From: an uncultured Clostridia bacterium
GTDB taxonomy: Bacteria > Bacillota > Clostridia > Christensenellales > Aristaeellaceae
Direction: 5' to 3'
Assembly: GCA_937934775.1 (NCBI GenBank)
Contig: CALGYL010000055.1
Location: 1-19,192, forward strand
Length of the DNA stretch: 19,192 nt
Shown here: positions 12,967-19,192 of the stretch, one piece after another
How the letters are laid out: every line of letters begins with the position of its first letter
Numbering within the stretch: the stretch's first letter is position 1
Program-made: the position numbers and the translations under genes
The notes under the pieces: generated by a model
Told to the model about the DNA's origin: nothing
Database searches by the model: none
What the model saw: only the letters and a program-made list of their open reading frames with translations

Positions 12967-15372
12967 ATGCGCACGACAAAACTGATGAAATGGGCGGCGG
13001 CCGGGCTGATGGTAGCCCTTCTGGCCGGTTGCTCGTCAACGCCTGACAGCGTGGAAGATCCGCTGTCCTTTGACGTTGACGCACAGCTACCCTTTGTCAC
13101 CGCCGCGCCTGAGGCGGTCGCCGCAACGCCGACACCCCAGCCGACCATTCCGCTGGATACCGCGGCGCCCAATCAGGATTGGCAGAACGATCACTCCGCG
13201 GATCTGGGCGACACCCAGACCGAGGAGGGGGATCTGGTCAATGATACCACCACGGTCTATCAGCAGTTGGCCACCGGCGACAGCGGCGACGCGGTCGAAA
13301 AGCTGCAGCAGCGGCTCAAGGATTTAAAATTCTACACCGGAGCGGTCGACGGCCGATATGGTTCGACGTTGACCACCGCCGTCAAACGATTCCAGTCCAC
13401 GCTGGGGCTGGACACCACCGGCATCGCAACCGCCAACCTGCAGCGGATGATCTACTCCACCGCCGCGCCGACCTACACCGGGAATTCCTTTACCGATACC
13501 GACAACACCACCAGCTTCGGGGATACCGACGACCAGAATTATGATGCGGAGCCCACCAAGAAGCCTTCCACGTCTTCTTCCTCTTCCAGCAACAGTTCTT
13601 CCGGCAGTAATTCCTCCGGCAGCGGTTCGACCAGCGGCTATTCCTCCCTCAGTTATGGCGACAGCGGCACAGGCGTTCGCAACCTGCAGTCCAGCCTGAA
13701 GTCGCTGGGCTATTACAGTGGCGCGGTGGACGGCGTGTACGGCTCCGGCACTGTGGCCGCGGTCAAACGCTTCGAGAAAGCCTACGGCAAAACGCAGACC
13801 GGCATCGCGACGGTGGCGCTGCAGACAAAGCTGTTCTCCGGCGACGCAAAGCCCTATACCCAGGCGACGCCCGCGCCCGCTCAGGAAGCGGCCTATGTCA
13901 GCCTGAAGCCGGGTGATACCGGTGACCGCGTCAAGCAGCTTCAGCAGCGGCTCAAGGAGCTGGGCTATTTCACCGGTAACGTCGGCGGAAATTATCTGAC
14001 CGAGACCTCCAAGGCCGTCAAGGCGTTTCAGGACGCGCTGGGCCTGGATCAGACGGGTACGGCCACCGTGTCGCTGCAGCGCAAGCTGTTTGCCTCCAGC
14101 GCGCCGGCCAACACCGCCAATTCCTCCAGCTATGTGAAACTCCAGCGCAACGACACCGGCGCATGGGTGACCGCGCTGCAGAACCGGCTCAAGGAATTGG
14201 GCTACCTGAGTGGTTCCGTCGACGGCGTATACGGAAATTCCACTGTGAAGGCGATCAAGCTTTTTGAACAGGCTTACGGCAAGACGCCCACCGGCATCGC
14301 CACGGTGTCGCTGCAGAAAACGCTGTATTCGGATTCCGCTTTACCCTACGAAAAGCCGACGGCCACGCCCGAGGCGGAATATATCGAACTGAAACAGGGC
14401 GACAAGGGCCTTCGCGTGATGGCGCTGCAGAATCGGCTGATGGACTTGGGCTATTTCTCCGGCGACGTAAACGGCACCTACGGTTCTTCCACCGCCAAGG
14501 CGATCAAACTGTTTGAGCAGGCCTATGGCAAGACACCGACCGGCGTCGCCACGGTGTCGCTGCAGAAAACGCTGTTCTCTGATTCCGCCAAGCCTTACGA
14601 AAGCGCGACGGCGACGCCCGCGCCGGAGTACGTTGAACTGAGACCGGGCGATACTGGCGACCGCGTCAAGAAGCTGCAGACCCGGCTGAAGGAACTGGGC
14701 TATTTTACCGGGGACATCGGCGGCAACTATCTGGAAAAGACCACCAAGGCCGTCAAGCTGTTCCAGCGCGCCTACGGCAAGGATGAGACAGGCATCGCCA
14801 CCGTATCGCTGCAGAAGACGCTGTACTCCGATTCCGCCAAGCCCTACGAGGACTCCGAGGCGACACCCGCGCCCGAATATGTGAAGCTTTCGCCCGGCGA
14901 TACCGGCGACCGCGTCAAAAAGCTGCAGACCCGGCTGAAGGACCTCGGATACTTCAGCGGCAACATCGGCGGCAATTACGGCGACCAGACCACCGCGGCG
15001 GTCAAGCGCTTCCAGAAGAAGATCGGAGCCAATCAGACCGGTGTGTCCACCGTGACGCTGCAGCAGAAGCTGTTTGCCGACGACGCGCCCTATTATAAGG
15101 GCAGCGCGACAACGCCAGCCTACAAAACCTTGAAAATGGGTTCTACCGGAGACGAAGTCACCGCGCTGCAGAACCGGCTGATTGAGCTGGGTTATCTCTC
15201 GGAGGACGACATCACACTGGGCAAGTATGAAAAAGCCACCCGGGACGCAGTGATTGACGCGCAGCTCGCCCGCAACTATGAGTCCGACGGCACGGCCGAC
15301 TCCGACTTCCAGACGTATATCTACTCCGACGAGGTATACGATTATATCGACAATCCGGAGGGCGACAATTAG
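12967..15372 (+). CDS. Lipoprotein with eight peptidoglycan-binding (PG_binding_1) modules
   Basis: This 801-aa exported lipoprotein starts with a signal peptide ending in the lipobox LLAGC (Cys22 would be lipidated). An acidic, Thr/Pro-rich spacer follows to about residue 95. Eight PG_binding_1 modules then occur, each of the form GDTGDRVKKLQxRLKELGYF-TGxxxGxYGxxT-KAVKxFQ-TGIATVSLQ. The GGC codon opening the TGIAT-like segment marks modules 1-7 at 13420, 13801, 14056, 14293, 14542, 14791 and 15040. Module 8 (from about 15118) is degenerate and lacks this segment. A Ser/Gly-rich linker (about residues 198-221) separates modules 1 and 2, and ATPAPEY-type linkers join the others. No hydrolase or other catalytic domain is present, so it probably tethers membrane to cell wall (inference). 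The start is ATG 12967, 6 nt after GGGGAGG; the frame extends to 12919, but that would hide the signal peptide. Confidence 0.9.
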   Translation: MRTTKLMKWAAAGLMVALLAGCSSTPDSVEDPLSFDVDAQLPFVTAAPEAVAATPTPQPTIPLDTAAPNQDWQNDHSADLGDTQTEEGDLVNDTTTVYQQLATGDSGDAVEKLQQRLKDLKFYTGAVDGRYGSTLTTAVKRFQSTLGLDTTGIATANLQRMIYSTAAPTYTGNSFTDTDNTTSFGDTDDQNYDAEPTKKPSTSSSSSSNSSSGSNSSGSGSTSGYSSLSYGDSGTGVRNLQSSLKSLGYYSGAVDGVYGSGTVAAVKRFEKAYGKTQTGIATVALQTKLFSGDAKPYTQATPAPAQEAAYVSLKPGDTGDRVKQLQQRLKELGYFTGNVGGNYLTETSKAVKAFQDALGLDQTGTATVSLQRKLFASSAPANTANSSSYVKLQRNDTGAWVTALQNRLKELGYLSGSVDGVYGNSTVKAIKLFEQAYGKTPTGIATVSLQKTLYSDSALPYEKPTATPEAEYIELKQGDKGLRVMALQNRLMDLGYFSGDVNGTYGSSTAKAIKLFEQAYGKTPTGVATVSLQKTLFSDSAKPYESATATPAPEYVELRPGDTGDRVKKLQTRLKELGYFTGDIGGNYLEKTTKAVKLFQRAYGKDETGIATVSLQKTLYSDSAKPYEDSEATPAPEYVKLSPGDTGDRVKKLQTRLKDLGYFSGNIGGNYGDQTTAAVKRFQKKIGANQTGVSTVTLQQKLFADDAPYYKGSATTPAYKTLKMGSTGDEVTALQNRLIELGYLSEDDITLGKYEKATRDAVIDAQLARNYESDGTADSDFQTYIYSDEVYDYIDNPEGDN
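14131..15095 (+). repeat. Tandem repeat inside the lipoprotein gene, 249-bp period
   Basis: Equivalent positions in modules 4-7 (14293, 14542, 14791, 15040) are exactly 249 nt (83 codons) apart. Modules 4 and 5 share almost identical DNA around GTCGCTGCAGAAAACGCTGT (14307-14326 and 14556-14575). Modules 1-3 are spaced differently (381, 255 and 237 nt steps). The exact period points to recent in-frame duplication in the second half of the gene. Confidence 0.8.
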
Positions 15373-15471
15373 TCGTGTGCCTTCAGTCAGTGCGCCGCAC
15401 GGAAATCTGGCTGGATTTCAGGCGCAAGAAGCGCTTCCCCATTCGCATCAAAGAGCCATACAGGTTTATAC

Positions 15472-15509
15472 CAATACTGCCATCAGGAGGACTCCTGATG
15501 GCAGTATTG
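15472..15509. terminator. 18-bp perfect inverted repeat, probable terminator hairpin
   Basis: CAATACTGCCATCAGGAG (15472-15489) is the exact reverse complement of 15492-15509, with only GA between the arms. The RNA hairpin would have about 17 bp and a 4-nt loop. It lies 99 nt past the lipoprotein stop with no U tract after it. It could end that transcript, block read-through into the two-component operon, or be a DNA-level palindrome bound by a dimeric protein. Confidence 0.55.
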
Positions 15510-15607
15510 CATTCTGGCGCACGTAAAAAGTTCGGTATGGGTTTCATGGTTTCCTGAAAGTCTGTAAAGCGCTCCGCGGCGCGGACACCTCCGAAAACAT
15601 GTACCGG

Positions 15608-15636
15608 TTGTCGAAAGAGGAAAACCATGGTAAAAT
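15608..15636 (+). promoter_or_regulatory. Promoter of the two-component operon
   Basis: TTGTCG (15608-15613), a 17-nt spacer and TAAAAT (15631-15636) preceded by TGG (extended -10) lie 64 nt before the response regulator start. Confidence 0.6.
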
Positions 15637-15699
15637 ATGGATAAGTGGTTGGGTGAGGCGCGCGGTCATGCCGCGCCGCGTGCCGGAGGATAGGCGCCG

Positions 15700-17298
15700 A
15701 TGCTGTATCGATTGATGCTTGTGGACGACGAACCCGAAATCCGCCAGGGCATGAAGGAAATCGTCGACTGGGAAGCCTGCGGCTTTCAACTGGTTGCCGA
15801 GGCAGACAACGGACTGGACGCGCTGCCGCTGGCCGAGCAGTCGCGGCCGGATCTCGTCATCACCGACGTGCGCATGCATTTCATGGACGGCCTGGAGATG
15901 GTCGAGCGGATGCGCGCGTTTTTACCGATGGCGCAGTTTGTCGTGGTCAGCGGATATGATGAATTCGAATACACCCGCAAGTCGATTCAAATCAGAATTG
16001 CCGACTATGTGCTCAAGCCCATTTCCGCGGCGGAATTTACCGCGGTTCTGGGCCGCGCGAAGCGTACGCTCGATGAAGAACACCAAAAACGCAACAGCGT
16101 ACAGGTGATGAACCGGATTTTTTCCGACAGTCTGCCGATTCTCAGGCAGCAACTGCTCTATTCGCTGATGTCGGGCGGTATGGACGAGGTAAGCGTTCGG
16201 GCTGCCGCCGCGCGGTACGGGCTGAATCTGGACGCCGACCGGTATGCGGTGGCGGTATTGCGCATTGCGCCCGGCGGGGAAAACGCGCTGGCGGGCGATG
16301 AGGAACTGGTCCGGCTGGCGGTGGACCGGATTGTCCGGGAGGTCTTGGGGGAACGCGTCGCCTGCCATGTGTTCAGCTACAACGGTCGTGTCTCGGTTCT
16401 GACAATGCTCCGGGAGGAGCAGTCGATGAGCGAGCTATTGGCGCTGATGGACACCGCCACAGCCGTCGTACGCGACTATCTTGGCACCTCGGTCACCGCA
16501 GGCGTTGGCGAGCCCTGTCAGCAGCTTTCGGGCATTCCCGAAAGCGCGGCGCAGGCGATGGCCGCGCTCAACCACTGGGCGCTGGTGGACGAGAGCCAGG
16601 TTATCTATATACGGGATCTCAAGCCCAGGGACGGCGCGCACCTGGCGATGGAACCGCAAGCGCTTAAGCAGTTGTCCTCCGCCATCCGCACGCGCCAAAG
16701 GGCGGAGGTCGCGCAATGCGTTCACGCGCTGATCGGCCGCGTGCGCGGCGCGCAGATTTCCTTCAGCGAGTACCAGGCGTACATGCTGGAGGTTCTGATG
16801 GCCGTCATCCAGACCGCACGCGAGATGCAGGTGGAGCTGGACGTCACGCGCGGCGCGTCGGGCAGTCTGGTGCAGGATTTTCTCGAAGCCAGGGAACTGG
16901 ACGGAGCCGAAGAAATGCTCCTGTCACTTTGCGCCTCTATTATGGACGCGATCGGCGCGGGGCGCAGGGAGAGCGGCAAGCGCATCGTGCAGCAGGCGCA
17001 GGAGTACATCAGTCAGCGCGTGGACGAAGCGTCATTGTCCATTGAACGCGTGTGCGAGGAACTCAAGGTTAGCCCCACGTACTTCCGTGCGGTGTTCAAG
17101 CGGGAGACCGGGCAGACCTTTCATCAGTACCTGAACGGACTTCGCATGAGCCGCGCGATGGAATTGCTCCGCACTACCGCCTTGAAAACCACGGAAGTTG
17201 CGCAGCAGAGCGGTCTTGGGGAAGCCAGTTATTTCAGCTACGCATTTAAGAAGCACTTCGGCGTCTCTCCGTCGCAAGTGCGGAAGGAAACTGAATAG
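15700..17298 (+). CDS. YesN/AraC-family response regulator
   Basis: This 532-aa transcription factor is controlled by phosphorylation. Its receiver domain (1-120) has the acidic pair Asp9-Asp10 in LVDDEPEIR, the phospho-acceptor Asp56 in VITDVRMHFMDG, Ser84 in VVSGYDEFEY and Lys106 in DYVLKPI. The usual Pro after DxRM is His here. A middle region (about 130-420) has no clear motif but resembles the long linkers of YesN proteins. The C-terminal AraC-type double helix-turn-helix (about 428-530) shows LSIERVCEELKVSPTYFRAVFKRETG and ASYFSYAFKKHFGVSPSQVRK. ATG 15700 follows CCGGAGGA at about 9 nt. The sensor kinase starts 2 nt after its stop. Such pairs usually control carbohydrate uptake genes in Firmicutes. 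Confidence 0.93.
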   Translation: MLYRLMLVDDEPEIRQGMKEIVDWEACGFQLVAEADNGLDALPLAEQSRPDLVITDVRMHFMDGLEMVERMRAFLPMAQFVVVSGYDEFEYTRKSIQIRIADYVLKPISAAEFTAVLGRAKRTLDEEHQKRNSVQVMNRIFSDSLPILRQQLLYSLMSGGMDEVSVRAAAARYGLNLDADRYAVAVLRIAPGGENALAGDEELVRLAVDRIVREVLGERVACHVFSYNGRVSVLTMLREEQSMSELLALMDTATAVVRDYLGTSVTAGVGEPCQQLSGIPESAAQAMAALNHWALVDESQVIYIRDLKPRDGAHLAMEPQALKQLSSAIRTRQRAEVAQCVHALIGRVRGAQISFSEYQAYMLEVLMAVIQTAREMQVELDVTRGASGSLVQDFLEARELDGAEEMLLSLCASIMDAIGAGRRESGKRIVQQAQEYISQRVDEASLSIERVCEELKVSPTYFRAVFKRETGQTFHQYLNGLRMSRAMELLRTTALKTTEVAQQSGLGEASYFSYAFKKHFGVSPSQVRKETE

Positions 17299-17300
17299 CC

Positions 17301-19037
17301 ATGTTACGCAGATGGCGCGAGGGCAGCCTGCAACTGGCCATCATCAGCTCGTTTACGCTGCTCATCGCGGCGGTTTTGCTGGTGGTGATGTTGGGCCTTG
17401 CTGCGCGCACGAACCAGATGATCCGGGACGATGCGGTTACCAGAACACAGCAGACTGTGACGCAGGGCAACACATCGCTCGGCGTATATATTTCCAATGC
17501 GCTGGAGACGATGTCGCTTTTCAAGAGCATGGTACAGGACACGGCGGATGTGCGCTCGCGCGCCTTGTCGGAGCGCATGCGTCTGATCAAGCGTCAGCAC
17601 GAGAGCATATCAAATCTGGCGGTGTTCTCCGGGGACGGCGAGGACTTGGCGTCCACCTCGGGTGAATCCCGAAAGCAACCCAACGAGATTCGGAAGGCGG
17701 ACTGGTTTGAGCGGGCGTATAAAGCGCGGGCCACCACCGTTTCAATCTCACAACCCTATCTGCAGGATGCGTTCAGCGGCCAGTACGCCTGGGTGGTCAC
17801 GCTGTCCACCCAGGTGGAATACACGCAGCAGGGCCAGTCCTATACCGGCGTCCTGTCGATCGATTATCGTTTCAGCGCCATCAAAGACCTGCTGGCCAAG
17901 GTGCAGCTGGGCGCCAGCGGATATGTATATCTTCTTGGTCCGGATTACGAGCTGATCTATCACAACTTGCAGCCGCTGATCCAGCTTGGCCTCAAGCGGG
18001 AAAATACCGACCTGATCCGTAAAAACGTATTTTGCAACTTTTTTGATACGCTGGACGGCCGCGAGCGCTACATCGTCGTACAGACGGTGGACAGCACGCG
18101 CTGGCGCATGGTGGGTGTCGCCTATATGGATGAGGTCATGGCCGCCAAACAGCCGTTGATCCGGATGATTCTGACGTTTCTGGCGGCCGGTATCCTCATG
18201 GCGCTGGCGGTGGCGATCTTCTTAGGCCGGATGATCGCAAGGCCCATGAACCGGCTGACCCACATCATGCGCGCCGTCCAGGGCGGGGAGATGGATGTGG
18301 AGATTCCGCAGCAGGGGTTTTCGGAGATTGCCGACCTGGCCAGCGCCTTTCAGAAGATGCTGGGCCGGATGAAGCTGCTCATGCACCAAAACGCGCTGGA
18401 ACAGGAGCAGAAGCGTCTGTATGAGCTGGATGCGCTTCAGGCGCAGATTAACCCGCACTTTCTGTACAACACGCTGGATTCCATTGTGTGGATGCAGGAG
18501 CGGGGCCAGAATCAGGATGCCATCCAGATGGTCACCGCGCTTGCGAGACTGTTTCGCATCTCCATCTCCAAGGGACGCAGCATCATCACCGTTGCCGAGG
18601 AAGTCGAGCATGTGCGCAACTATCTGATCATCCAGTCAATCCGGTTTAAAAACAAATTCACATACGCCATCGATGTTCAGCCGGAAGCGCTCAGAATGCG
18701 CACAGTCAAGCTGATCCTGCAGCCCCTTGTTGAGAACGCCATCGTCCACGGCCTGTCGCACTTTGTGACCGTGGAAGGACGAATCGATATCTCCGTATCC
18801 ATTGAAGAGAACTTCCTGATGATGCGCGTCCGGGACAACGGGCTCGGAATGAGCAAAGAAGAGGCGGACGGTGTGCTGAGTCCACGGCAAATTGGCGGCA
18901 TCGGACTTCGTAACGTACACGAGCGGATTGGGCTGACGTACGGAAGCAGGTATGGTCTCAGCATCGAGAGCGAGCAGGATGAGTATACGCTGGTCACCAT
19001 CCGGCTGCCGACGATCCGGGAGGAGGAGTTGCCGTGA
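17301..19037 (+). CDS. YesM-type sensor histidine kinase
   Basis: This 578-aa membrane kinase is the partner of the upstream response regulator. Transmembrane helices lie at about 12-35 and 284-308 and flank an extracellular sensor of about 250 residues, likely a Cache-type domain. A HAMP domain follows (about 310-362: GRMIARPMNRL...). The HisKA-type region has INPHFLYNTLDSI with the phosphorylated His386. The ATPase domain shows the N-box LVENAIVHG, DNGLGM and GGIGLRNVHERI. ATG 17301 lies 2 nt after the regulator stop, with GGAAGGA overlapping the end of the regulator gene. Its own stop overlaps the next start as GTGA. No sensor ligand can be read from sequence; sugars or oligosaccharides are typical for this family. 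Confidence 0.94.
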   Translation: MLRRWREGSLQLAIISSFTLLIAAVLLVVMLGLAARTNQMIRDDAVTRTQQTVTQGNTSLGVYISNALETMSLFKSMVQDTADVRSRALSERMRLIKRQHESISNLAVFSGDGEDLASTSGESRKQPNEIRKADWFERAYKARATTVSISQPYLQDAFSGQYAWVVTLSTQVEYTQQGQSYTGVLSIDYRFSAIKDLLAKVQLGASGYVYLLGPDYELIYHNLQPLIQLGLKRENTDLIRKNVFCNFFDTLDGRERYIVVQTVDSTRWRMVGVAYMDEVMAAKQPLIRMILTFLAAGILMALAVAIFLGRMIARPMNRLTHIMRAVQGGEMDVEIPQQGFSEIADLASAFQKMLGRMKLLMHQNALEQEQKRLYELDALQAQINPHFLYNTLDSIVWMQERGQNQDAIQMVTALARLFRISISKGRSIITVAEEVEHVRNYLIIQSIRFKNKFTYAIDVQPEALRMRTVKLILQPLVENAIVHGLSHFVTVEGRIDISVSIEENFLMMRVRDNGLGMSKEEADGVLSPRQIGGIGLRNVHERIGLTYGSRYGLSIESEQDEYTLVTIRLPTIREEELP

Positions 19038-19192
19038 AACACACCGCATGGATCGCGGCAATCTCTGCGGTGGTGGCGATTCTCCTGATGACCTGGGGAC
19101 TGTGGCCCGAATCGGGTGCGCGGGAACCGGTTCGGCCCATAATCGCGCTGGTATTGGACAAGGACATCGGCGTCAACTCCGCCGTCATCGGC
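19034..19192 (+). CDS. N-terminus of an exported or membrane-anchored protein, probably a sugar-binding protein (cut by window end)
   Basis: A GTG start at 19034 overlaps the kinase stop (GTGA) and follows AGGAGGAG. The 53 visible residues begin with a signal-anchor, KHTAWIAAISAVVAILLMTW, without a lipobox Cys. After a short linker they continue as PIIALVLDKDIGVNSAVIG. A strand like this directly after a signal sequence is typical of periplasmic binding proteins of the ribose/galactose type. These often sit beside YesM/YesN systems and feed ligand to the sensor or to an ABC transporter. The identification rests on context and one strand, so it is tentative. Confidence 0.55.
   Translation, partial: MKHTAWIAAISAVVAILLMTWGLWPESGAREPVRPIIALVLDKDIGVNSAVIG

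Larger units (their letters stand above)
15373..15699. other. Non-coding gap between the lipoprotein gene and the two-component operon
   Basis: These 327 nt hold an 18-bp inverted repeat (15472-15509), a promoter (15608-15636) and a GC-rich leader that can form GCGCGG/CCGCGC around 15661-15675. Short open frames here (for example 15375-15557) lack ribosome binding sites and resemble no protein, so I see no gene. Confidence 0.6.

Noticed and set aside
13641..15372. Repeated DNA at first sight suggestive of a CRISPR-like or satellite array
   Set aside because: The period is about 249 bp and keeps the reading frame of protein modules; there are no short identical repeats with unique spacers.
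15375..15557. Short open frames in the gap after the lipoprotein gene
   Set aside because: No ribosome binding site, they span the 18-bp inverted repeat, and the sequence looks random.

Overview
This 19.2-kb window looks like chromosome from a GC-rich member of the Firmicutes, probably class Clostridia. The grounds are TTG and GTG starts, strong GGAGG-type ribosome binding sites, TTGACA/TATAAT-type promoters, a YesN/YesM-type two-component pair, and a lipoprotein with many peptidoglycan-binding modules and TATPAPEY-like linkers. I see no mobile element, CRISPR array, tRNA or rRNA. The genus cannot be named from the sequence alone; a Christensenellales-like lineage is a guess.

Left block (about 1-4550). 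A minus-strand operon encodes both subunits of a type IIA topoisomerase. The B subunit (parE-like) comes first and the A subunit (parC-like) follows with a 4-nt stop/start overlap. The operon has an extended -10 promoter upstream and a perfect 15-bp hairpin just past the stop. The first C-terminal blade lacks a GyrA box, so I favour topoisomerase IV over gyrase.

Second block (about 4600-6930, plus strand). Divergent from the topoisomerase operon lies a pentapeptide-repeat protein of Qnr type, the family known to protect gyrase and topoisomerase IV. It is followed closely by a YkvI-like integral membrane protein and a one-pass membrane protein with a very basic cytoplasmic tail and no recognised family. 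This topoisomerase/Qnr-like neighbourhood is the most interesting part of the window.

Third block (about 6960-9260, plus strand). The rplM-rpsI ribosomal protein operon has its own promoter and a 100-nt leader and ends in a hairpin. Then come a histidine phosphatase and a Nudix hydrolase, closed by a hairpin shared with the convergent genes to the right.

Fourth block (about 9286-10700, minus strand). A TIM-barrel sugar phosphate isomerase/epimerase and a small zinc metallopeptidase are translationally coupled. Their promoter is near consensus and carries an operator-like dyad.

Right block (about 10760-19192, plus strand). This holds a large GT-C-like membrane protein, an 801-aa lipoprotein with eight peptidoglycan-binding modules, a 327-nt non-coding gap with an 18-bp inverted repeat, and a three-gene operon. 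That operon encodes an AraC-type response regulator, a YesM-type sensor kinase, and the start of an exported protein, probably a sugar-binding protein, which is cut by the window end. Most of this block appears to deal with the cell envelope and sensing of external nutrients.
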